Source: Zygaena filipendulae (taxonomy: Eukaryota > Arthropoda > Insecta > Lepidoptera > Zygaenidae). Taken from it: a stretch of DNA of 64,000 bases. The notes below the pieces were generated by a model. The model worked only from the letters and a program-made list of their open reading frames with translations, did not search any database and was not told the DNA's origin. The position numbers were made by a program, and so were the translations under genes. The stretch spans positions 62,001 through 126,000 of the forward strand of contig CAJRBF020000011.1 in assembly GCA_907165275.2 (NCBI GenBank), read 5' to 3'. Position 1 is the first letter of the stretch. The number at the start of each line of letters is the position of its first letter. Shown piece after piece: positions 22,934 to 33,020 of the stretch.

Positions 22934-23836
22934 AGGAAGAGGGTTAAGGTTTGTCATATTTGTCAAATGTCGAAGAGCGAAAATATAAAATATGTAGGGC
23001 CGTGTCAATCAATATTGTCTAAGGACATAGGAGATATAGTTATGGCGGATCTTTATGGGCCATTACCAGCGGGTAATCTCGGGGCCAGATTTATAATAGT
23101 ATTTCAAGATTCATTTAATAAGTTTATTAAAATGTATTCATTGAAAAATGCATCCGGGAAAAGCGTTTTAACCAAACTTAAACATTTTACAGAAATAATC
23201 AAACCAAAAGCCATTATGACGGATAATGGAAAACAATTTATTAGTGTAGTTTGGAAAGGGGGTGTCAGGGCGCTAGGTTGTAAACCGATTTATACGACTG
23301 TAACAAATCCTAGACCTAACACCGTAGAGCGAGTAAACAAGGAGTTGGGTAGGTTGTTCAGGACTTATTGTCGCGCGAAGCATAAGTCTTGACCAACTAT
23401 CTTACCAGCCTTGGAGGAATTATATAATAATAGTCATCACGATAGTACAGGCTTCACACTGTGTGAAATTATGTACGGCGAATCGAATAAAATTTCATTC
23501 GACGATAAACTTAAACTCGAAAAGGAACCTTTGAATTTAGAACGTGTTAGAAATTTAGTTCGGGAAAATCTGGAAAATGCAAGCTTAATGCGTCGCTCGA
23601 AATACGACAGAAAACATAGATTAATCTTGTTTCAAGTAGGAGACTTGGTAAAAATTCGGAAAGACAATAGGTCTGTTAAGGATAGGAAAGAGACTAAAAA
23701 GTTTGAATTCCTATATGAGGGTCCTTATGTAGTGGCTGCGGTGCCTTTTAATAATGTATACACGTTACACGACGTAAACACCGGAACCTTGAATGGAAAT
23801 TATAACGCGATTCATTTATATAAATACTATAAATAA
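22884..23836 (+). pseudogene. Element G pol remnant: integrase
   Basis: VCHICQMSK supplies the CxxC of the integrase zinc finger. The catalytic core follows: D in IVMADLYGPLP (near 23041), D in AIMTDNGKQF (near 23220) and E in NTVERVNKELG (near 23325), a DD-35-E arrangement. An in-frame TGA at 23390-23392 replaces what is probably W (KHKS-stop-PTILPALEEL). The C-terminal part to the stop at 23834-23836 contains VGDLVKIRKDN and FEFLYEGPYVV, the usual Ty3/gypsy end. With the upstream lesion this copy cannot make a complete enzyme, though the catalytic triad is intact. Confidence 0.92.
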
Positions 23837-24261
23837 ATAAAAGTGCTAGTAACTAATAAATGTCAAACTAATGTGATTTAGATTAATATAACTAAACAAC
23901 TTATGTAACCTAAAATAATAATGTGATTGTAAATTTATTTTGATTAAATAAATTGGGTCAGGGAGAAATGACTCAATCACATTCAATTGGCGTATCAGTA
24001 TAGTTCGAAATTTAATACTAACAACTTGCGGTTAAATAACGTCATCAAAAATTTTCGTACAACGAAATAAAATAAACATATCAATTTAGAGGTAACAACG
24101 TTCAGAGATCGGTTAATGCATTTCAGTATTGTATTGGTTACCAGTGAATGTGGTTGGAGGGGCGTTGGGGCGGTCGTTTCCCAAAAACCAAAATAAATTT
24201 ATAACATACTTAGGCGGCGTTAGGAGATTAAAAGTTAAATTCCACAGTGTTCCATTAAACT
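23837..24261 (+). other. 3' untranslated region of element G
   Basis: About 425 bp of AT-rich DNA between the pol stop and the polypurine tract, with no env-like or other frame. Confidence 0.7.
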
Positions 24262-24273
24262 TTGGGGGGAGAT
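24262..24273 (+). promoter_or_regulatory. Polypurine tract of element G
   Basis: ttggggggagat directly upstream of the 3' LTR. G-rich purine run at the position where plus-strand priming occurs. Confidence 0.8.
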
Positions 24274-27027
24274 TGTGACGACCCATAAGGTCCTACAAAA
24301 TTTTTTGGTTATAATTAAAAACTTAAATAATTGTTAAAGTATAGAAGATAATAAAATACACCTATAAAATTACATTTAAAACATATTAGAGGACATTGCG
24401 GTACAAATTACATAAAAAACAAGTTTTAGTACATTTGTCAATAATAACTCTGAAACTGAAAGAGATAGGGCAAAATATTATATGATAGAAAGTGCTTGTA
24501 TTAGGGAATACCAAATGTATATTGAATTTCGAGAGTATAGGAACAAGTTGAAAAACACGAATCCCCGCCTCAGGCGTCTCTGTGAACGCACCGCCAGTAT
24601 CCACGGGCCGTATATCTACGGGGAATACGGAGGTAAAAAAATGTCCTGACGACAAAAGTTTGTTGGGAAAGTAAATTAATAATAGTGTAATAATAAACGA
24701 ATGCGCTGGGGAGGGAACGTCTAAGGGACAATAAATATAATATTATTGCACATTTATCAAACATAAAATTTATTTTCTCATACAAATTTTTTAATAAATA
24801 ATATTCATGCAAAGTACGTCGTGGTCGAGCGGTCTGCGCGCAGAACGATTTATCGGTTTGTGCAAGGATTCGTACACGCGACCTGAAAGTTTCGTCATTA
24901 CGCATTGTGTCCTGATTGCGTTGTGCAGAGGCGAGCATGCGCGATTGTGATACTTGGTGGTCGCATGAAAGCGTATGTGGGCCGATGTGCTTCGTGAACG
25001 AGATGCTTTGAGTAGAATATTTGTATTGATTTTTATCATTACAAAAGACGGTTCGTTACGAATAGTCTTGTTGAGCGAGCGATAGCGCAGAGTGGTTTGA
25101 TGTTTTTGTGCGAGGGTCTGTCAGCGCACTTGACGTCCGTTAGGATATCTCGAGCGTAGACCTAAAAAACATTAGTCACGAGGAAGGATCTTCAAATCAC
25201 AGTACCAAATAGGCTCGAAGCAAACGGAACTCTAATCTTGAACGGTTGGACATTGCACGTCGCGAGCGTATGATGGCGTATGATGGCGTAGATGGGTAAA
25301 AATCCGCGCCTTGAGTCATCTGCGCCGTGACGAGTTTCGTTGTGCACCTTGTACCTTACCTTGAATAACAACGCCTTCCGTGTTATTCAATCTACATATC
25401 ACCGATGCGGCTGACTGGAGATGCCGGCCCTCTCCTACACCAGGGAAGGGTTGTTCGCTCTTCTTTCTGTTTTACCTTTCTTTTTATTATAAACATTACT
25501 GATGGGCCAATGCGCTCTGTGGCTCGATTGCTGGCTGCGGAGACAGACTGGAGCTACTGTGACTCGCAACCACATGTATGCTTACGTAGGTCCCTGCGCT
25601 TTGCGATCGAGACCGTTGTGCAGAGGCTGGGGGATCGGCTGTTGGCGACCTCGTCGCTGACGCTAGATTCTCGGCAACCTTTGTGTTTTTCAACACGATG
25701 TGCTTGCCAATGTTCTGATGTGGCAGAACGAGTTGGATGCCCGAGTGGGTTCACAGGGGAGAGAGAGCCATTCAACTCTACAGCTACGGCTAGGCTACGG
25801 CCTTACTGCTTGCAGTATGACAGAGAGTTCATCAGCTGAAGTTCCAGGTTCCAGGGAGAGATTGGTCTCCGATAACACACACATACAATTTTGGATCACT
25901 GTGCTGGGGTTTGGTTTGTGGTGGTCCCACCCAACCCTGGTCTTCGGGCTGGCACATATTCAAGGGCTCACCATGGCTCCAACGCGGCGGTAGTCTTCGG
26001 ACTGGGGACGTACAGTCTCCTCACTGGATTCCTGAAATGGACGCTGGTGAATGATCTTAGATGTAACCATCTAAAATGATCCTCTACCTTGTGAAACAGG
26101 TGGGGGAGGTGACGAAGGCATTGTGCTGGATGGTCATCACCGTGGAATAGCGCAGGAGGGGCTATACCACCTTCTGGCGAATACTTATGTATTAACTGGA
26201 AGCCTTACCTTCGGTTTGACGTCGGGATTGGTTGCAGTGCCAACAATCATTTCACGTAGTACTTGAGGTTCCTGTGGCCAATGCTTGCGTCATGCTGAGG
26301 GGACAAAATCTGGTCAACCTTGGAATAGAATCGTCTGGGTGGTTTATTATATATATTTATGCGTCCTGGCAATGTCTGAGCCATCTGAGCCAGGAATGGT
26401 AGCTTTTGACGAGATGTTGACCGGGGTTAAACCGACAAACACAACCTAAAGCAAACTGTAGAGATAGCCAAACATTAGGGTCAAGATTATTCAAACTTAG
26501 CCTACAAGCTAATAGATTAGGTCGTCAATACAAACTAATGAATTAGGCCGGAAAACAAACTAATAAAATAGAACATCGATATAATGTTAGGGAGGCAGGT
26601 CGTCACAAACAAACTAACAAAACTTTAAACTAGATCATCCACATAAATAGACTAAAAGTAGATCATCCACATAGATAAACTAAAAATAGATCATCCACCT
26701 AAAGTTGGGAAAGAGGTCGCGCGAAAGTAATAAAAATAGGGATTCGTCCATGTACTAGTCTACTACTACTACATCGTTCGTGTATTCGCTAAACATAAAT
26801 TAGACATCGTTCATGTATTAACTTTAGAATCTTAGCTATAAACTTAACCAAACTAAAAACTATGATGCAAACACTAAGATGATAGTTCAATCTCAACCTA
26901 AAAGAATCCATAGGTAAATGCGCACAACGAAATTAGAGTCCTAACCACTAGACAATCAGGCCAAATTAGAGATCATCGTAGTAAGAAGTAGATCGGAGAA
27001 AGTCGCGCGAGGGGGGGGTAAGTTACA
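24274..27027 (+). repeat. 3' LTR of element G (2754 bp)
   Basis: Matches the 5' LTR with about 16-17 substitutions and four indels, including a 10-bp duplication near 25270 (tgatggcgta) and a 'ctactacta' change near 26760. Ends GTAAGTTACA, followed by the target duplication tgat. Confidence 0.92.
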
Positions 27028-27052
27028 TGATCTAGCATTAACCATTATGTAA

Positions 27053-27350
27053 GGTACCGTGCGCCGGAGTCAGCACGTAGTCGGATGGCCGAATGTCATG
27101 TTTTCCCTAAATTTGTTAATATTCTGAGGAGATTTAACATTAAGTTATGGCAACACTATTATTTAGTTAGCCGCTGCACCGTATCCGTTTCCGTGTTTTG
27201 GGTGGGGATAAGACTATAAATGCTGGTGTCAGGAAAAACAAGGGCATTCTCATCATTCTACCGAATTGTTTAGCCCAGGCTATTGTCAAATTGTGATATT
27301 TAATAAGTTAGAATAAAAGTGGAATTTCTGCAAGACTTAGTTTCATTTCA
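27053..27350 (+). mobile_element. 3' end and LTR of an element Z related to Y
   Basis: 27053-27093 repeats the last 40 bp of element Y's interior with one substitution. An LTR-like sequence then starts TGTCATGTTTTCC (27094) and ends at about 27350 (TTTCATTTCA). The LTR differs from Y's over most of its length but keeps TATAAAT (27215), the following CTGGTGTCAG, a CATTCT block and AATAAA (27312). A second LTR is not in the window. Element G probably inserted into this element's interior. The right boundary is inferred from the TG...CA rule. Confidence 0.65.
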
Positions 27351-27354
27351 CGAC

Positions 27355-28305
27355 CCAGGGACCCAATTCTCGCCTCCTTCGAAAAAATCTCGAACTCGAG
27401 ATTGCTGTTCGATCCCTATGTCGACCACAAAATCTCGATACTCGAACCTGTTTCTTCGTATCTCCTATTCTCAACACAAATCGAACTAGACTTCGAGTTT
27501 ATAGTGTAAAATGTTGCCAGTAAAAGCTTATTCGAAAGCCGTATCCATTCCATTCTACATGATTCATCTGGAGCTAAAAAGGCAGCAGCTTTTTAAAGTT
27601 TTTAAATAGTGTGCATCGTTTTATATCAAGAACTAACATATTTTACAATATATTTGTACCAAAAAAAAGAAAAGTTCTTACTTTTATCACTTTTACAACA
27701 TCACTTTAATTTTGTTTAAATTAGTTTGCGTAGTACGGATCGTGATGCATAATATTAGTTTTTGTTTTTACCCGTTTTTGGGGAAGGCAAAGGGATCGTA
27801 GTTCATACAGCCTGAATTGGCTGTATAGAATACGATTCCCTTGTTTTTTTTTCTGAAGTTATATTTACATCCAATTGGGTTGCTGATATGCATTTCGATG
27901 CTTAATCGGAACTTTAAGCTATGAAGTTGCAGTTAATTACCACCATAACACTTAATACGGAGTATATTTACTAATACATAATAAACTTCTAAAACTGTAA
28001 CATATGACTTGGCTGTATGGCTCAACGTCCCTTGCCTGTCCCAGATGGGGATAGATAAAAAACAACAACAACTTCTGAAACTGTCACGCACGACACCGCT
28101 ATTGGACATTTATGAAGATTCGAATTCGAAATTTACGTCTCGACCGCTTCCGACCAGTCGAAGCAGTTCGAACGGCTTTCATTCGAGAAATGTCGAAGTC
28201 GACATGTCGAGAATTGCTCAACTTGACTTCATCTCGATTTAATGTTCGAATTCGAACTTTATCTCGAGTCCGAGTCTACTTCGAATGTGCGAGAATTGCC
28301 CCCCA
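27355..28305. repeat. 950-bp tandem unit, copy 1
   Basis: The unit starts 'cagggacccaattctcgcc', contains a TCGA-rich block (27355-27505), an AT-rich middle with a hairpin (27788-27843), then a second TCGA-rich block (28115-28290), ending 'attgccccc'. It continues directly into copy 2. The start is cut by the Z LTR. No credible protein: open frames (28112-28471) are Arg-rich only because of the TCGA motif. Confidence 0.85.
27788..27843. repeat. Hairpin in the 950-bp unit, copy 1
   Basis: Inverted arms 'caaagggatcgtagttcata' plus cagcc (27788-27812) and ggctgtatagaatacgattc plus ccttg (27819-27843) around tgaatt. A few mismatches in 25 bp. The equivalent hairpin in copy 2 is at 28736-28792. 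Confidence 0.75.
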
Positions 28306-29780
28306 GGGACCCAATTCTCGCCTCCTTCGAAAAAATCTCGAACTCGAGATTGCTGTTCGATCCCTATGTCGACCACAAAATCTCAATACTCGAACCTGTT
28401 TCTTCGTATGTCCTATTCTCAACACAAATCGAACTAGACTTCGAGTTTATAGTGTAAAATGTTGCCAGTAAAAGCTTATTCGAAAGCCGTATCTATTCCA
28501 TTCTACACGATTCATCCGGAGCTAAAACGGCAGCAGCTTTTTATAGTTTTTAAATAGTGTGTATCGTTTTATATCAAGAACTAACATATTTTATATTATA
28601 TTTGTACCAAAGAAAAGAAAAATTCTTACTTTTATCACTTTCACATCATCACTTTAATTTTTTTTTAATTAGTTTGCGTAGTACGGATCGTGAAGCATAA
28701 TATTTGTTTTTGTTTTTACTCTTTTTTGGGGGAGGCAAAGGGAACGTAATTCATACAGCCTGAATTGGCTGTATAGACTACGATTCTTTTGTTTTTTTTT
28801 CTGAAGTTATATTTACATCCAATTGCGTTGCTGAGATGCATTTCGATGCTTAATCAGAACTTTAAGCTATGAAGTTGCAGTTAATAACCACCATAGCACT
28901 TAATACAGAGTATATTTACAAATACATGTCGGAGAATAACCATTTACTTAGTTATTTTATAATTAATTACTGATCTTGTGGACGTTATCGGGGTTCAAAG
29001 CAAGCACAAATCAAGATATTCACTGTATATTATTGTTTTATTTATTTAACACAACAATCTAATAATCTACTATGATATTAATTATTAGCAAAACATTATT
29101 AAAGAATTTATATCCGAGCAGCAGGTTCGCGACACAGATCTAACTTAGCCCAATGCAACGTAATTCCCACAATAATGATCCTCCTCGATCTCGCACCATC
29201 CTTCTTATAGTAACCCCTCTCCGGGCAACGTTAAGATCGCGCCTCGACCCTGCTCTAGGCTAGTCCTCTGCTCTCATTGGATATTTAAATGACGTGATAC
29301 TGTAAATACAATCTCTGATTGGACGTGTATGACGTGGTACTAAATACAATACAATGATTGTTAGAAAATAATAAGAAGTACATAATGGCAAAGTACTTTT
29401 GGTTATAAAATAAACAATCAACTCGTTTCAAACTACTTCCTCCGACATACATAATAAACTTCTAAAACTGTAACATATGACTTGGCTGTATGGCTCAACA
29501 TCCCTTGCCTGTCCCAGATGGCGCAAAGATAAAAAACAACAACAACTTCTGAAACTGTCACGCACGACACCGCTATTGGACATTTATGAAGATTCGAATT
29601 CGAAATTTACGTCTCGACCGCTTCCGACCAGTCGAAGCAGTTCGAACGGCTTTCATTCGAGAAATATCGAAGTCGACATGTCGAGAATTGCTCAACTTGA
29701 CTTTATCTCGATTTAATGTTCGAATTCGAACTTTATCTCGAGTTAGAGTCTACTTCGAATGTGTGAGAATTGCCCCCCAG
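28306..29780. repeat. 950-bp tandem unit, copy 2 (split by a solo LTR)
   Basis: Same unit as 27355-28305, with scattered substitutions. It is interrupted at 28927-29447 by an LTR insertion; without that and its 4-bp duplication the length is again about 950 bp. The right edge is at 'attgccccccag' (29770-29780), after which the similarity stops. Confidence 0.85.
28927..29447. mobile_element. Solo LTR (521 bp)
   Basis: Starts TGTCGGAG and ends CTCCGACA, an 8-bp terminal inverted repeat with TG...CA ends. The flanking duplication taca (28923-28926 and 29448-29451) is confirmed by the uninterrupted site in copy 1 of the tandem unit (near 27976). No internal coding. It is best read as the product of LTR-LTR recombination of an unrelated LTR element. 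A small DNA transposon is less likely given the TG...CA ends and 8-bp inverted repeat. Confidence 0.82.
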
Positions 29781-29781
29781 G

Positions 29782-29967
29782 TGTAGGTTTAATGGGGCCC
29801 CTTTACAATGCATTAACGCTCACCTCCACTGCCCGTGCTCCCGACTTAAGCAAACCTCTGGAAATAATTAGATGACACAGCACACGTAATCACTATTAAA
29901 TTGATACGACACTGATACGACACTATAACTGCACTGAACCGAACACAAAGTAACAATGAATCGTGGC
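29782..29967. other. Unassigned segment
   Basis: No recognisable gene. A short direct repeat 'tgatacgacac' occurs twice near 29900-29925. Confidence 0.4.
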
Positions 29968-30520
29968 TTACGCATACCCGCGTTTTATATCAAGTTCTAA
30001 CAAAGACGAGTCGGGCAATGGAGTGGAGCGGGGGAACGAACGTACTACAACCGCTATTACTGCTACTGGTGGAGACTGGAAGATGCTGGCTGGTTTTGTA
30101 CCTTTGGATTTGACCGCACCCGATGCGATGGAGGACCATGTGGCAGCGGACTTGGAGAGTAGGGGATTACCTGGTACTCGTGACCGTTGCTGAATGTTTA
30201 TGCAGGGATTGAGAGCGTTAATAAGCTTCGCTTGTGTAACCTTACGCTCATCCCGACGGGTCCGAGTGTCTTCCATATACTTGATGCGGACAGGGCACTG
30301 GCGGTAATTAGCTGGGTGTTCCTGGTTACAGTTGCAGCACATGGCCGGCTCGTTTTTGTTTTGTTTAGTGTATTCCTTGGTGATGTGCGCCCCGGTGCAT
30401 TTGACACACTTAGGAGGCAAGTTACAATTTCTAGAAGCATGGCCAAAACCTTGACATCTATAACACTGAGTGGCAGAATTATCATTTTGCCGGTAGCGAC
30501 GTATTTGAACAGCACAGCTA
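29968..30520 (-). pseudogene. LINE ORF1 (gag-like zinc-knuckle protein) fragment
   Basis: On the minus strand a continuous frame from about 30520 reads QCYRCQGFGHASRNC (CX2CX4HX4C), then KCVKCTGAHITKEY, where the last Cys is replaced by Tyr, then CCNCNQEHPANYRQC (CX2CX3HX4C). Three spaced knuckles with 'GxHxxxxC' and 'HPANYRxC' are characteristic of ORF1 of jockey-type non-LTR elements. A Lys/Arg-rich and then Ser/Pro-rich tail follows to the stop at about 29968. The N-terminal part is missing, no ORF2 follows, and one knuckle is damaged, so this is a decayed fragment. It is not the same copy or sequence as ORF1 at 42595-43905. Confidence 0.85.
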
Positions 30521-30529
30521 CATAAGTAT

Positions 30530-33020
30530 TAGATTTGTTTTCTCAATAGTATCCAAAATTTATAAACTATTTCTAAATTTTGTAACGCGTCCTTTAATTG
30601 AACTGCGTTTAGAAGATAATTCTTTAACATTTTCCTCGCAATATGACATGTTGAAAGTTGTAATTAGTTACCGTTGTTGGAAGTATAAATAACTACTTAG
30701 AGTGCAAGTGTGGACAGATGTGCCCACTGTACACATGTAATATACACTCCTCACTTCGTCGACCTGGCTGCTGTTGGTCAGTTGCACACTACTGGAACGT
30801 AAGCATGCACTGCAAGGCCGCTGCTGGTGCAAGGAGAATGCTCCCCGATGCTACTGGAATCACAGAATGGCAGCAGGGTGAGCTGGTGGTATATCCTAAT
30901 GGCAATTATTTGTAGGTATAAGGTGAGCAGAGTGCCCACTGATTAGGCAGAGTAGTATACTAATTATTTAATAATTGTATTTAATTTATTTTTGAATGAG
31001 ATTAATAACTAAATTGCAAGAAATACTTTCTGCAATTGATTAATTGTTGCAAATAACTGAGCTAATAGTTTGTCTAATGGATTGGGCAGATTAATAAATT
31101 GTATGTAGTTAGTTAATGATAAGAATCTAGGATGATTTATTCCCTTTTTTTTGTTGTATTTGATGAAGAATTCGACTAGGTACCTACAAGTTACAACCAC
31201 TCACCAACTCAAGAGGAGCTGAGTTGCCCGTCCACCCAAATGGAAGAGGATGTGAAAGGATAACGTAAGGAACGGGCTCACGGTTGTTAGGCAGGCCGAT
31301 GCATGAAGCTCGGATGTCCGTGTGGCTCGAAGCTCCGGAAGGTTGAAGGTTGAAGATGTTCCCGACAGACGACCAGCAGTCAGCACTGCCCGACGTCCTT
31401 GGCTCAGGAACAAGCAATTTTAGGTACTTAGTGGTACCTAGGTAGGATTTGGAGTTTGTTGGAACGCCGTGTCTTCGAAGTTCGTTAAGAATACTTTTTA
31501 GCACGCGTCCTGTCACGGTCGCCAGTTTTGTTTAGGATTTTTAAGGCAATTGGCTAATTAATTAGAGGCAGGAAAAATGACGGCCAAATCTAGGCATACA
31601 AAAAACGGTTTAATTTACTGTAAGGTAGGTACAAGTACTTGAACATTCTATTTGGTAGCAAAGATTCACATTAGTTTTTTGTGACAACCCGCTGACGTCC
31701 TGAGTTGCCCGCTAATCCGTGAAGTGTAGCGAACAATAATCTTCATTTCATAATATTATATTCTTAATTCATTATATAAAAAGACAGCTCTGCTGAGTTT
31801 CTTGTAAGTTCTTCTCAGTAGAGGACGTATTCCGAACTGATGGTAATTTATAGTTCTGAAAACCTGCTGACGATAATAAGTGATTGTAACAACCAATGCA
31901 AAGTAAAAAACTTTTGAACTTGAAAATTTTCGGCGAGAGAATCTTACCACAGGCCTCTCAGAAGTTACTTGCCATGGGGATTCAGCCGACTGTGTTAGCT
32001 AACAATTTTTGTAGTAAAATATGAATGCCGATAACTGAAAGAAAATATTAACGCTCGATTCTGTAGTTATCCGTTCTCTGATCACATGGTTATAGTGTCA
32101 TTCGAAGTGTAATATTCATGCATGTGCAATCCTGCAATCCTGACTGAGCACAGCGGAACGGTCGGTATTGAATCTAACGATATGTTAGGCAACTTTTTCG
32201 GGAAATTAATCTTACCAACGTCACTTGCCATTACAGAAAATACGAACGTTCAATCAGCGTCATTTGTTACATCAATTTTTAAGGTGGGTCTAAAGGTCTA
32301 GTTTTCATACAAACTGCCGTAGCTATATTAAAGGCATTCCGCCTGTTTTTATTTATTAGACTTCATTTAATAAAATACTACTACTTGTTACGATAACGCA
32401 CAGCCCAAAATCTTTGCATATAGTGAAGAAATAACATAATTACAATCATTTCAAAATGAATTAAATTTCGGTCGAACCTTTGCTTGTGTGAGAGAACGAA
32501 TACACTATAAGTGTACGATAATGGCGGCCCGGTCTATAAATAGCTGTAGTTTGGCTGTAGACTGACAAGTCCTCCGAATGCAGTAGTTTGTAGTGAATTC
32601 CAAAAAGATCACAAGGTGGCGCGGCGTTGAGCCGTGAGTTTTGACAATTTTACCTAACAAGATAATTTAGAATTGTATTTGAAAATATACCTATTACTGA
32701 TGTAGTAGGTAGTAGGTACCTATTAGTAGCCGAAGCGAATACAAATAATATGTGGAAAGTTGGAAAAGACGTTTTGGTTCTGAGGTATAACTTACGGGTA
32801 CAAGTATTTTTACATTTTTGTGTTGAATAAATTCTTGCTATCTCTTTCTTGTTTTCACGATGAGTAAAAGAGAGAGACCATATTTTCGAAAGGTTGTAAC
32901 TCACCATGGCCCGGGGTGATAAAATTCAGCGTTTATCTCCAAATTCTCCGATGCAATGAAAAGAATATTTTTATTGTGTCTTATGTGACCACGTGATGCA
33001 ATTTTTTCATACCTTCAATT
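30530..33020. other. Unassigned AT-rich region
   Basis: No recognisable gene over about 2.5 kb. A possible gypsy leader on the minus strand lies at 31184-31686. A diverged unit of the 120-130-bp repeat ('ttacagaaaatacgaacgtt') lies at about 32230-32285, beside a 'cacagcggaacggtcgg' motif also found near 48020. A TATA-box-like tctataaatagctg is at about 32533-32546 with nothing recognisable downstream. Confidence 0.45.
31509..31524 (-). promoter_or_regulatory. Possible gypsy primer-binding site (tRNA-Arg type)
   Basis: On the minus strand TGGCGACCGTGACAGG, the complement of a tRNA end ...CCTGTCACGGTCGCCA, as in tRNA-Arg and in several insect gypsy-type elements. The minus-strand sequence before it (31686-31529) begins TGTCAC and ends AACA and could be a short 5' LTR. 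A frame of 110 codons follows. No pol is present, so this would be a remnant. Confidence 0.4.

Larger units (their letters stand above)
11886..27027 (+). mobile_element. Ty3/gypsy-like LTR retrotransposon G, with nested X2
   Basis: Long terminal repeats at 11886-14619 and 24274-27027 start TGTGACGACCC and end GTAAGTTACA. A 4-bp duplication tgat flanks the whole (11882-11885 and 27028-27031). Downstream of the 5' LTR is a primer site matching tRNA-His, and upstream of the 3' LTR a polypurine tract. Internal coding keeps the end of RT, RNase H, and integrase in Ty3/gypsy order, with no env seen. gag, protease and the catalytic RT core are missing, so the copy is a deletion derivative even before X2 (15181-21614) is counted. 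Without X2 the element is about 8.7 kb, of which almost 5.5 kb is LTR. The LTRs differ by about 16-17 substitutions and 4 indels. Confidence 0.93.

Noticed and set aside
28112..28471. 119-codon Arg-rich frame
   Set aside because: Composition is dictated by TCGA repeats; the frame is not kept open to the same length in the other unit.
31184..31516. 110-codon minus-strand frame as a host gene
   Set aside because: No recognisable domain; it directly follows a primer-site-like sequence, so at most a retroelement leader.
32533..32546. TATA box as a host promoter
   Set aside because: No coding sequence or exon-like structure follows; such motifs are frequent in AT-rich DNA.
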